DNA of 5,959 bases, taken from the NCBI GenBank assembly GCA_031276585.1, contig JAISMT010000095.1, positions 1 through 5,959 of the forward strand, given 5' to 3'. The position numbers and the translations under genes are program-made. Each line of letters opens with the position of its first letter. The stretch's first letter is position 1. The notes under the pieces are model-generated. The model was not told where the DNA came from. It was given only the letters and a program-made list of their open reading frames with translations, and made no database searches. Below are positions 1 through 5,228 of the stretch, one piece after another. The stretch is from Bifidobacteriaceae bacterium. Lineage in GTDB: Bacteria > Actinomycetota > Actinomycetes > Actinomycetales > WQXJ01.

Positions 1-603
1 ATGAGTCAGTTCGGTGCCCTTAGGCCGCCCGGTAGTGCCGGAGGTGTAAATAATGGTGGCCAGGTCTTGGCCTTGAGCTCGGGTACGGCGCTGTTCAATT
101 TCCGCGTCCTCCACGCGCGTCCCTACCTGTTTCAGGGCCGAGATAGCCCCCTGACCCAATTGCCAAACTTGTTTCAAACTTGGTAAGTCCGCCCGGGCGG
201 CTTCAATGATCATGGCGTGGGCAGAAGTCTCCGCAAAAACACCAAAAACATTGGCGTCAGAGCAAATCCAATGCACTTGATCTACCGAACTGGTCTCATA
301 GATGGGGACGGGCACTGCTCCGGCCGTCCAAATGGCGTAATCCAATAAAGTCCACTCATAAGAAGTGCGCGACATGATGGCGATCCGGTGTTCCGGTTGC
401 ACCCCTAGCGCTACCAGCCCTTTAGCTACCGCTTTGACATCTGCGTCAAATTGTTGGGCACTTATGGGGGTCCAGTTGCCGTCTGCTTGCTGGATTTCAA
501 TTAGGGTCTGGTCCGGGTCGTTTTCCAGGCGACGCTGGAACATCGAAATAATGTTCCAGCTGGAATCAACTTCAGTGTTTGCTGGGATGGACATGGTTTG
601 CAC
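1..603 (-). CDS. fadD15: Long-chain fatty acyl-CoA synthetase (AMP-forming), N-terminal part, cut by the left window edge
   Basis: The gene activates a long-chain fatty acid with ATP to an acyl-adenylate and then loads it onto CoA, feeding lipid synthesis or degradation. The reverse strand is open from the left edge to about position 603, giving 201 residues, roughly the first third of a usual 600-residue enzyme. The ATP-binding P-loop YTSGTTGRPKG lies at residues 186-196 (positions 16-48), and the PIYETSS stretch typical of long-chain acyl-CoA synthetases lies near residue 100. Two in-frame starts exist: ATG at 594 and GTG at 603. I prefer GTG 603 because TAGACT sits exactly 7 nt upstream (a leaderless arrangement) and because the resulting N-terminus, MQTMSIPA, matches in length and pattern the start of mycobacterial FadD15 as I remember it. 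No good Shine-Dalgarno precedes either start. The family is certain; the FadD15 subgroup is likely. The adenylate-forming C-terminal motifs are outside the window. Confidence 0.93.
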   Translation of the reverse strand, partial: MQTMSIPANTEVDSSWNIISMFQRRLENDPDQTLIEIQQADGNWTPISAQQFDADVKAVAKGLVALGVQPEHRIAIMSRTSYEWTLLDYAIWTAGAVPVPIYETSSVDQVHWICSDANVFGVFAETSAHAMIIEAARADLPSLKQVWQLGQGAISALKQVGTRVEDAEIEQRRTRAQGQDLATIIYTSGTTGRPKGTELTH

Positions 604-610
604 GCCAGCC

Positions 611-616
611 AGTCTA
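611..616 (-). promoter_or_regulatory. Probable -10 element of the acyl-CoA synthetase gene
   Basis: On the minus strand TAGACT (616 to 611) is followed by 7 nt and then GTG at 603. This fits the TANNNT-N6/7-start pattern of leaderless actinobacterial transcripts. No convincing -35 hexamer is seen; at 17 bp the bases are GTTACG. The same TAGACT-N7-GTG arrangement occurs before the toxin gene at 1600. Confidence 0.5.
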
Positions 617-625
617 CAGCGAACC

Positions 626-637
626 TACGCTAGCGTA
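626..637. promoter_or_regulatory. 12-bp perfect palindrome TACGCTAGCGTA, candidate operator
   Basis: TACGCTAGCGTA is identical to its own reverse complement. It lies about 10 bp upstream of the proposed -10 element, covering the spacer and reaching the -35 position, where a dimeric repressor would block RNA polymerase. Fatty-acid genes in actinobacteria are often controlled by TetR-family repressors that bind palindromes, so such a role is plausible, but the binding protein is unknown. Part of the motif (CTAGCGTAG) recurs at 3073-3081, in front of uppS. Confidence 0.45.
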
Positions 638-819
638 ACCAGGATAGATGTGGGTCAGATTTGTGGTTGGAGGTGGTGCTGAGCGGCGGGGGGCAGAAGG
701 AGGAGTCGCCCTCAATGGCAGCCCCTCTACAGCGCTGTGAGGCACAAGCAAGGGGAAATACCCTGGTCGGAGCCAACCGGGCTGGTTCGGGCGCGCTGGG
801 GAAGTGGGGGCGGGTGCTG

Positions 820-1443
820 TCACACGATCAACAGCGCGACGGCGGCGGAGGCAACCATCAGGACTATTGTGATGGCTATCTCGGCCCAGCGTTTGGCGTT
901 GATGCGGCTTCCGTCCAGTGGTGGGAAGGGGATCATGGCGGAGGAGACCACCAGGATGCCGGCTACCGCAACGGCGCGGGCGGCTGGGGCGGCGGTCAAG
1001 GCCGCCACTGCGATGAACAGCGCTGTGGCCAGGCCGGTGGCGGCGATCCCGGCGCGGCGCACCGCCACTGGGTCCTCGTCCCCAACGGCCAACGGCGCTG
1101 GGGGAGTAAACCCCAACCCCAAGGGCGCCAAACCCACTGTTAACAAGGACCCCATCGGGAACGAGCGGTGGGCTACAGCGCGGCCGGACCGCAGCAGGCG
1201 TGGCGCCAAAGCGTGCCAGGCGAGCAGCGTGGCTACCCCGACCGCAGTGAAGATGATCTCCCACGTGCCGTGCGGTTTGGTTACCCACAGCAGCGCTGCC
1301 GCACTGATGAGCGCGGGGTGGGCGGCCACGGCTGGAGCTAGGGCGGGGAAGGCCCGCGCGATGGTAGGCAGGTCCGCCGGGTCAATGTTTGGGTGGGCCA
1401 GCAGTTGACGGGCGGCGGCTTCGCCTTGTCTTGGATCGAACAT
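820..1443 (-). CDS. Membrane protein with N-terminal leucine-rich-variant-like segment and degenerate site-2-protease (M50)-like domain
   Basis: The 207-residue product has two parts. Residues 8-43 read like the helical leucine-rich-variant repeat of many actinobacterial proteins (QLLAHPNIDPADL, then FPALAPAVAAHP). The rest is membrane-bound, with hydrophobic stretches at about 62-78, 97-112, 130-150, 157-171 and 186-206. IPFPPLDGSRI at 171-181 matches the PPLDG motif of M50/site-2 proteases, whose Asp is a zinc ligand. The expected HExxH is absent: at the matching place, residues 73-77 read LLAWH followed by ALAPRLL, where active enzymes have HELAH-ALxARRL, so only the second His seems kept. 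A non-catalytic homologue is therefore likely (inference). ATG 1443 is supported by AGAAAGG (1458 to 1452) 8 nt upstream. The gene is divergent from the toxin-antitoxin pair. Function and substrate are unknown. Existence of the gene is well supported; the family call is moderate. Confidence 0.8.
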   Translation of the reverse strand: MFDPRQGEAAARQLLAHPNIDPADLPTIARAFPALAPAVAAHPALISAAALLWVTKPHGTWEIIFTAVGVATLLAWHALAPRLLRSGRAVAHRSFPMGSLLTVGLAPLGLGFTPPAPLAVGDEDPVAVRRAGIAATGLATALFIAVAALTAAPAARAVAVAGILVVSSAMIPFPPLDGSRINAKRWAEIAITIVLMVASAAVALLIV

Positions 1444-1520
1444 TCCTGGGGCCTTTCTGACAAGGGGGTAAACACAGGGGAGCGCAGCGGCGGCCTAACC
1501 GGGTAAAGCCCTATAGGTGT

Positions 1521-1584
1521 TTGCCAACCGCTGGCAAGGGATCAAAACGTGGCCAAGTTGGTATTGGCAACTATATCTTGGCAA
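1521..1584. repeat. Cluster of TTGGCAA-type repeats in both orientations over the toxin-antitoxin promoter
   Basis: Four copies occur in 64 bp: TTGCCAA (1521-1527, inverted), CTGGCAA (1531-1537), TTGGCAA (1564-1570) and TTGGCAA (1578-1584). The first two form an inverted repeat TTGCCA-N5-TGGCAA, and the last two are direct repeats 14 bp apart that overlap the -35 and the spacer of the proposed promoter. Such an arrangement suits autorepression by the antitoxin or toxin-antitoxin complex, which is usual for type II modules. The binding is inferred. Confidence 0.45.
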
Positions 1585-1592
1585 GCTAGACT
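1564..1592 (+). promoter_or_regulatory. Promoter of the toxin-antitoxin pair: TTGGCA-N17-TAGACT
   Basis: A -35 element TTGGCA (1564-1569, five of six matches to TTGACA) and a -10 element TAGACT (1587-1592) are separated by the optimal 17 bp. Seven nucleotides after the -10 comes GTG 1600, so transcription would begin at or next to the start codon. This is the best sigma-70-type promoter I see in the window. Confidence 0.6.
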
Positions 1593-1599
1593 TGGTCCT

Positions 1600-1851
1600 G
1601 TGGAACTGCCGATCCTTGACAGTGCCCGGAAGCGCGGCTACTCGGATGAGGACCTGCTTCACGCTGTGGCCTTCGCCGTGCGAATTTACCGCCAAGACGA
1701 CGGCCTGGTCATGTTCGTGGGACCTGACCGGGCTGGCCGCGTGATGGAAGTTGGAGTCGCTGTGCTACGCGATGGTAACCAGGCAATCATCCACGCTATG
1801 CGTCCCGCGCGCCAGAAGTTTCTCCCAACAAAGCCACAACGAAAACGGTGA
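1600..1851 (+). CDS. Putative toxin of a type II toxin-antitoxin pair
   Basis: The product is a small basic-ended protein of 83 residues with the pattern ILDSARKRGYSDEDLLHAV, then MFVGPDRAGRVMEVGV, then AIIHAMRPARQKFL. This resembles a family of small actinobacterial proteins, RelE/BrnT-like in layout, that are annotated as toxins; conserved His65, Arg68 and Arg71 near the C-terminus would be candidate functional residues. The call rests on pattern memory plus the antitoxin-like partner overlapping its stop. Start choice: GTG 1600 lies 7 nt after TAGACT and shortly before the conserved ILDSA segment. The longer alternative GTG 1549 (100 residues) has a Shine-Dalgarno-like AAGGGA 7 nt upstream, but would place the promoter and two operator-like repeats inside the coding region. 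The stop TGA overlaps the next gene's GTG. RNase activity or any other target is not shown by the sequence. Confidence 0.65.
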   Translation: MELPILDSARKRGYSDEDLLHAVAFAVRIYRQDDGLVMFVGPDRAGRVMEVGVAVLRDGNQAIIHAMRPARQKFLPTKPQRKR

Positions 1852-2150
1852 AGAATATGACCACTATTAACACAGACCAGGGGATCGATTTGGAGCGCCG
1901 TTTCACTGCATTCGATCCGGCGGCTGCGACCGTCTATGAACAGGGTGATAGCCTCCCGCCGGACGTGCGCTTGATCCAGGCCGTTGCCGCCCGCGAATTC
2001 CACTTGCGACAAGCCGAGGCTGTCATGGGTGAAGCTGTTGCGGACGCCCGCGCCAGCGGATGGTCCTGGCACCGGATCGGCCTGGTTCTCGGGACCACCG
2101 GCGAGGGGGCCAGACAACGCTACTCGCGGTTGGTCACGGCAGCACCCTGA
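1848..2150 (+). CDS. Putative antitoxin with C-terminal helix-turn-helix
   Basis: The 100-residue product ends in a helix-turn-helix-like segment at about 64-92, with SWHRIGLVLGTTGEGARQRY matching the 'SWxxIGxxLGxSxxxARQRY' form of small actinobacterial DNA-binding proteins and antitoxins. The N-terminal half has an acidic, probably flexible character and could neutralise the toxin (inference). Its GTG start overlaps the upstream TGA stop in a GTGA junction, which points to translational coupling and co-expression; an in-frame ATG at 1857 is a possible alternative, and neither has a strong Shine-Dalgarno. By analogy with other modules it probably represses its own promoter, where TTGGCAA-type repeats lie. 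The order, toxin before antitoxin, is the reverse of most type II modules but is known for HigBA and BrnTA. A plain small regulator without toxin function is the alternative. Confidence 0.7.
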   Translation: MKNMTTINTDQGIDLERRFTAFDPAAATVYEQGDSLPPDVRLIQAVAAREFHLRQAEAVMGEAVADARASGWSWHRIGLVLGTTGEGARQRYSRLVTAAP

Positions 2151-2205
2151 CTGTCCTGAATGCGGCCTGAAGGTTGCCTGGAAAAGACGACGACGATACT
2201 CATGG

Positions 2206-2225
2206 TTATGTTGCCGGCAACGTAA
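2206..2225. promoter_or_regulatory. Imperfect 20-bp palindrome with perfect core GTTGCCGGCAAC
   Basis: The core at 2210-2221 is a perfect 12-bp palindrome, and the flanks TTA and TAA extend it to 20 bp with one mismatched pair. It lies 56 bp after the antitoxin stop and about 100 bp before recO. Its TTGCC/GGCAA half-sites resemble the inverted repeat in front of the toxin gene (TTGCCA-N5-TGGCAA). It may be an operator, or a weak hairpin at the end of the toxin-antitoxin transcript; no T-tract follows. Confidence 0.35.
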
Positions 2226-2314
2226 GGTTGATTATGGTGCCGTTGTGGTTGTCTTACGCTGCCTGGTGGGCCGTGTGGTTGAGTGGGGTGCTGGCCTCTT
2301 AGGTTGGACCTTGA

Positions 2315-2320
2315 GACAAT
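2315..2320 (+). promoter_or_regulatory. Possible -10 element of recO (leaderless start)
   Basis: GACAAT matches TATAAT-type -10 elements apart from the first base and the third, and it is followed by exactly 6 nt and the GTG at 2327. No Shine-Dalgarno lies in the gap. Another -10-like hexamer, TAGGTT at 2300-2305, would give a short leader instead. No good -35 is visible for either. Confidence 0.4.
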
Positions 2321-2326
2321 ACCGGG

Positions 2327-3058
2327 GTGGCGATCTACCGGGATGCGGGGCTGGTGCTGCGTACCCATAAGTTGGGGGAAGCGGACCGCATTGTCACGCT
2401 CCTAACCCGGGACCACGGCAAAGTGCGGGCGGTGGCCAAAGGAGTGCGCCGCCAAAACTCCCGCTTTGGGGCTCGTTTGGAACCATTTATGCATGTGGAT
2501 TTGCAGCTTTATGAAGGCCGCAACCTGGATACGGTAACCCAAGCGGAAACCTTAGCGGCCTACGGTGCGCCCATCATGGGCTACTACCCGGCGTACACCG
2601 CGGGCAGTGCCGTAGCTGAAACGGCTGACAAACTCAGTCCGGTGGAACACGTTCCCGCCCGAGCGCTTTACCGGCTTACCTTGGGGGCTACGGCGGCTCT
2701 AGCTCGGGGGGCAGTGGCGCCCGGTTCGGTGTTGGATTCCTACCTGCTGCGGTCGCTGGCATTAGCTGGCTATGCACCCACTTTGGGGGACTGTGCCCGT
2801 TGTGGTGCTCCTGGTCCCCACCGAGCTTTTGCGCCAGCTGCCGGAGGGATGGTGTGCCAAGAGTGCCGACCGCCCGGTTCGGCGGCGCCAGCGGCCGGGA
2901 CCGTGGACCTTCTTGGAGCGTTGTTGGAAGGCGACTGGGAACAAGTGGCTCGGGCTAACCCGGTCCAAACCCAAGAAGCGGCTGGTTTGGTGGGTGCTTT
3001 TGCTCAGTTCCACTTGGAAAGAGCCATCAAAGCGCTGCGTTTGGTGGAGCGGGCTTGA
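2327..3058 (+). CDS. recO: DNA repair protein RecO
   Basis: RecO works in the RecFOR branch of homologous recombination: it binds SSB-coated single-stranded DNA, anneals strands, and with RecR helps load RecA at gaps. The 243-residue length is normal. The N-terminal OB-fold begins with the typical YRDAGLVLRTHKLGEADRIVTLLT, here residues 4-27, followed by GKVRAVAKGVRR and FGARLEPF. A Cys4 zinc site is visible as CARC (156-159) and CQEC (177-180), seen in many but not all RecO proteins. The C-terminal helical part ends in FHLERAIKALRL. GTG 2327 is the natural start: it gives the conserved MAIYRDAGLVLR start, no Shine-Dalgarno is present, and a -10-like hexamer lies 6 nt upstream. uppS follows 89 bp later, the same neighbour order as in mycobacteria. 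Nothing looks damaged. Confidence 0.95.
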   Translation: MAIYRDAGLVLRTHKLGEADRIVTLLTRDHGKVRAVAKGVRRQNSRFGARLEPFMHVDLQLYEGRNLDTVTQAETLAAYGAPIMGYYPAYTAGSAVAETADKLSPVEHVPARALYRLTLGATAALARGAVAPGSVLDSYLLRSLALAGYAPTLGDCARCGAPGPHRAFAPAAGGMVCQECRPPGSAAPAAGTVDLLGALLEGDWEQVARANPVQTQEAAGLVGAFAQFHLERAIKALRLVERA

Positions 3059-3084
3059 TTAAAGTAGGTGGCCTAGCGTAGTTT

Positions 3085-3098
3085 TTACCGACCGGTAA
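3085..3098. promoter_or_regulatory. Inverted repeat TTACCG-AC-CGGTAA, candidate TetR-type operator
   Basis: Two perfect 6-bp arms are separated by 2 bp in the gap between recO and uppS, 49 bp before the uppS start. Its size and symmetry suit a dimeric TetR-family repressor. A further CCGGTAA at 3132-3138 overlaps the proposed uppS -10. No long T-tract follows the repeat, so a terminator for recO is less likely. The regulator is unknown, and CCGGTAA also occurs inside genes in this window. Confidence 0.45.
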
Positions 3099-3135
3099 GG
3101 ACTTGGGGCCTTAGTGTTAAGCCAGCCGAAGCCGG

Positions 3136-3141
3136 TAACCT
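3136..3141 (+). promoter_or_regulatory. Possible -10 element of uppS (leaderless start)
   Basis: TAACCT fits TANNNT and is followed by 6 nt and GTG 3148. No Shine-Dalgarno is present before this GTG, so a leaderless transcript is possible. The -35 region is unconvincing. TAGTTT at 3079-3084 is an alternative upstream promoter element, which would place the inverted repeat at 3085-3098 near the transcription start. Confidence 0.35.
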
Positions 3142-3147
3142 GATCCG

Positions 3148-3882
3148 GTGCCCAATCCGACTCGCCCGCCAGCACATCCCTCTGGTGCCGTGGCTCCCAA
3201 GTTGCCACCGGACGCGGTACCCCGCCACGTGGCGGTAGTTATGGACGGAAACGGCCGCTGGGCCGTTTCCCGGGGTTTGCCCCGCACGGAAGGCCACCGT
3301 GCGGGCGAGGAAGCTCTAGTCGAAGTGGTGGCAGGCGCCATCGAAGTAGGGGTCCAATGGCTCTCCGTTTACGCTTTCTCTACCGAGAATTGGAAACGTT
3401 CGCCTTCTGAGGTACGCTTCCTGATGGGCTATTCGCGCAACGTGTTGCGCCGCCGCCGCGACCTGTTCCATTCCTGGGGGGTACGGGTGCAGTGGACGGG
3501 ACAACGCAGGAGACTTTGGCCCTCAGTGATAACCGAATTAGACGATGCCGTGCGTTTGACCCAGCACAACACCGGTTTGACGCTCAACTTATGCGTCAAC
3601 TACGGCGGGCGGGCCGAGTTAGCGGCAGCGGCGGCCGAACTGGCAGCACAAGGCGTCACAGTGACGGAGGAGACGCTCGATGCGGCACTGGGCACGCCAG
3701 ACGTTGACTTGTTCTGGCGCACCAGTGGCGAGCAGCGTACGTCCAACTTCCTGATCTGGCAGGCGGCTTACGCCGAATTGGTCTTTAGCTCCAAGCTGTG
3801 GCCCGAGGTGGACCGCCGGGACCTGTGGGACGCCATCGGGCAATACGCTGGCCGGGACCGGCGCTACGGCGGTACCAACTAA
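3148..3882 (+). CDS. uppS: Polyprenyl diphosphate synthase, Z-type (undecaprenyl/decaprenyl diphosphate synthase family)
   Basis: The enzyme adds isopentenyl diphosphate units in cis to an allylic primer and makes the long-chain polyprenyl diphosphate that becomes the lipid carrier for peptidoglycan and other wall polymers. The 244-residue protein has all family motifs: HVAVVMDGNGRWA (27-39) with catalytic Asp33, EGHRAG (48-53), YAFSTENWKRS (75-85), LNLCVNYGGRAEL (146-158), and DLFWRTSGEQRTSNFLIWQ (187-205), whose Arg191 and Arg197 are expected to bind isopentenyl diphosphate, followed by AYAELVF with Glu210. The start is GTG 3148; an in-frame TAA at 3136 rules out anything longer, and GTG 3190 is a shorter possibility because residues 1-14 are not part of the conserved fold. 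Chain length (C50 or C55) cannot be told from the sequence. It follows recO in the same direction and converges on the zinc-transport operon. Confidence 0.95.
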   Translation: MPNPTRPPAHPSGAVAPKLPPDAVPRHVAVVMDGNGRWAVSRGLPRTEGHRAGEEALVEVVAGAIEVGVQWLSVYAFSTENWKRSPSEVRFLMGYSRNVLRRRRDLFHSWGVRVQWTGQRRRLWPSVITELDDAVRLTQHNTGLTLNLCVNYGGRAELAAAAAELAAQGVTVTEETLDAALGTPDVDLFWRTSGEQRTSNFLIWQAAYAELVFSSKLWPEVDRRDLWDAIGQYAGRDRRYGGTN

Positions 3883-3967
3883 AGGCACCTGAGGCGACTA
3901 CAAACTCGATTCAAATATCAAAGAACTGAGGTATTGAGAGGTTGTGTCACACCAAGTGGTTAGTGTT

Positions 3968-4354
3968 TCAGTTGGAACAGGCCGGGCAAAGACCGATGAA
4001 CTCTAGGTTGTGGGTTGTTTCAGTGAAACCAGCATCACTGGCCACTGACTCAGCCCACCGCTCAAAGTCCGGTTTTTGCACGATGGTTGAGGCTCCACAG
4101 GAGCGGCACACTAGGTGATGGTGATGCTCTTTTTGACCGCAAACACGGTAGATAGTTTCCGCGCCTTCCGTCCGCATCGAATCAACTACACCGTCAGATT
4201 CCAACACTTGAAGGTTCCGGTAAACCGTGGCCAAACTCACCGAATGGCCCGCTCCCATTAACTCCATGTGCAAGGCCTGTGCCGACCGAAATGCACCCGC
4301 CTCCCGTAGTCCTTCGAGAACTATGGCGCGGGCCTTGCTATTACGCCGGGTCAT
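3968..4354 (-). CDS. zur: Zinc-responsive Fur-family repressor (Zur/FurB type)
   Basis: This 128-residue cytoplasmic regulator represses zinc-uptake genes when zinc is bound. The winged helix-turn-helix spans about 5-70, with LATVYRNLQVLESDGVVD as the recognition region. The dimerisation part holds the metal ligands: EHHHHLVCRSCG (76-87) and CPAC (123-126) give the structural Cys4 site (Cys83, 86, 123, 126), and Asp58, Cys72, the histidines 77-80, Glu98 and His115 match the two other zinc sites described for mycobacterial FurB. This fit favours zinc sensing over iron sensing. The ATG at 4354 has AGAAAGGG (4370 to 4363) 8 nt upstream, inside the permease gene, and the two genes overlap by 14 bp, so it is translated from the transporter transcript. 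Autoregulation through an operator upstream of the ATPase, outside the window, is inferred. An iron- or manganese-type Fur is the less likely alternative. Confidence 0.9.
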   Translation of the reverse strand: MTRRNSKARAIVLEGLREAGAFRSAQALHMELMGAGHSVSLATVYRNLQVLESDGVVDSMRTEGAETIYRVCGQKEHHHHLVCRSCGASTIVQKPDFERWAESVASDAGFTETTHNLEFIGLCPACSN

Positions 4355-5228
4355 ATACCCTGCCCTTTCTTGCTCTAAATTTATCCATTACCGGATGGCC
4401 CAGAGCGGCTAATGCATACAAGATGATGGCCAGCACCACGATGGTGGCGCCGGGCGGCAAATCGTACCAGTAGGCCAAGACCAACCCAGCTGCCCCGGTA
4501 ATAGATCCCAGGACAGCTGCGGACGCCATCGTACGCCCAAAGGACCTGGTTACTAGCTGTGTTATCGCTACAGGCACAATCATCAAGGCACTCACTAGCA
4601 ATAGCCCTACGACGCGCATGGCCACCGCAACGGTGAGGGCAGCCAAAGCAGCACTAAGTACGTTCCAGATCCGAGTGGGTATTCCACAAGCTTGAGCAAA
4701 GGGTTGGTCGGAACCAGAAACGAATAAAGCCCACCGTCCCGCCACTCCCAAAACCAAGATCACACCCGCTAATAGACCCGAGGTAGCAACATCGGACGGA
4801 GAAAGCGTGGACAGCGAACCAAACAAATAAGCCACCAAGGTGGCTGAAGTGCCACCGGCTACTTTGATGAGCGCAGCGCCGCCGGCAATACCGCCATAGA
4901 ACATCAAAGCCAAAGCTAAGTCACCAGAAGTGCGGCCAGAAGCACTCACCAACTCGATCACCACCGCACCCACCACTGAAGCCACCACCGCACCCGGAAT
5001 GGCTAACGCTCCTGGTTCAAGGCCTAACCCAGCCCCAATCAGCCACCCCAAAGCCACGCCGGTGAGCGCCACATGGCCAATACCGTCACCTAATAACGCC
5101 AAGCGCCGCTGGACCAAGAAAGTGCCTACCACCGGGGCAGCCGCTCCTACCACCAACGCCACTAACAGCGCCCGTTGCATAGTGGGATCCGCCAACATCT
5201 GACCCCAATACTCCAAATAACCGTTCAT
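4341..5228 (-). CDS. znuB: Metal ABC transporter permease (ABC-3 family), probably zinc
   Basis: The 295-residue integral membrane protein forms the channel of a metal importer. It has about eight to nine hydrophobic segments, near 17-38, 50-66, 72-95, 103-123, 147-165, 187-222, 234-252 and 259-276. Family hallmarks are LLGDGIGHVALTGVALG (45-61), VAYLFGSLSTLSPSD (132-146), RVVGLLLVSALMIVPVA (205-221) and YDLPPGATIVVLA (255-267). ATG 5228 is preceded by GAGGT (5242 to 5238) and overlaps the ATPase stop in an ATGA junction, so the two are coupled. The end overlaps the zur start by 14 bp. Manganese or iron permeases belong to the same family; the zinc call comes from the Zur-type regulator in the operon and the His-rich tail of the ATPase. 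No signal peptide is seen, as expected. Confidence 0.92.
   Translation of the reverse strand: MNGYLEYWGQMLADPTMQRALLVALVVGAAAPVVGTFLVQRRLALLGDGIGHVALTGVALGWLIGAGLGLEPGALAIPGAVVASVVGAVVIELVSASGRTSGDLALALMFYGGIAGGAALIKVAGGTSATLVAYLFGSLSTLSPSDVATSGLLAGVILVLGVAGRWALFVSGSDQPFAQACGIPTRIWNVLSAALAALTVAVAMRVVGLLLVSALMIVPVAITQLVTRSFGRTMASAAVLGSITGAAGLVLAYWYDLPPGATIVVLAIILYALAALGHPVMDKFRARKGRVYDPA

Noticed and set aside
592..594. ATG 594 as the acyl-CoA synthetase start
   Set aside because: It is possible, but GTG 603 in the same frame fits both the -10 spacing and the N-terminus of FadD15 relatives better.
771..790. Hairpin AGCC-AACCG-GGCT after the membrane protein gene as a terminator
   Set aside because: The stem is only 4 bp with competing pairings and no T-tract follows on the minus strand.
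614..1288. 224-codon minus-strand open frame overlapping the membrane protein gene
   Set aside because: It overlaps the same strand in another frame; its product is rich in Arg, Pro and His without domains or hydrophobic segments, typical of an out-of-frame reading of a GC-rich gene.
737..1408. 223-codon plus-strand open frame
   Set aside because: It lies antisense to the membrane protein gene, which has recognisable motifs and a ribosome-binding site; the plus-strand product is low-complexity Ala/Gly/Arg/Thr.
1686..2117. 143-codon minus-strand open frame across the toxin-antitoxin pair
   Set aside because: No recognisable motif, and it would run antisense to two overlapping genes that have coherent protein patterns.
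1984..2370. 128-codon plus-strand open frame bridging the antitoxin and recO
   Set aside because: Out of frame with both genes, with a Trp/Arg/Gly-rich product; I see no domain in it.
3883..3967. Bidirectional terminator between uppS and zur
   Set aside because: Only a weak, mismatched TTGTGTCACACCAA symmetry (about 3940-3960) and no GC-rich stem with T-tracts is visible.
4436..4448. CACCA-CGA-TGGTG inverted repeat
   Set aside because: It lies within the permease gene and follows from the codons of a conserved ATIVVLA segment.
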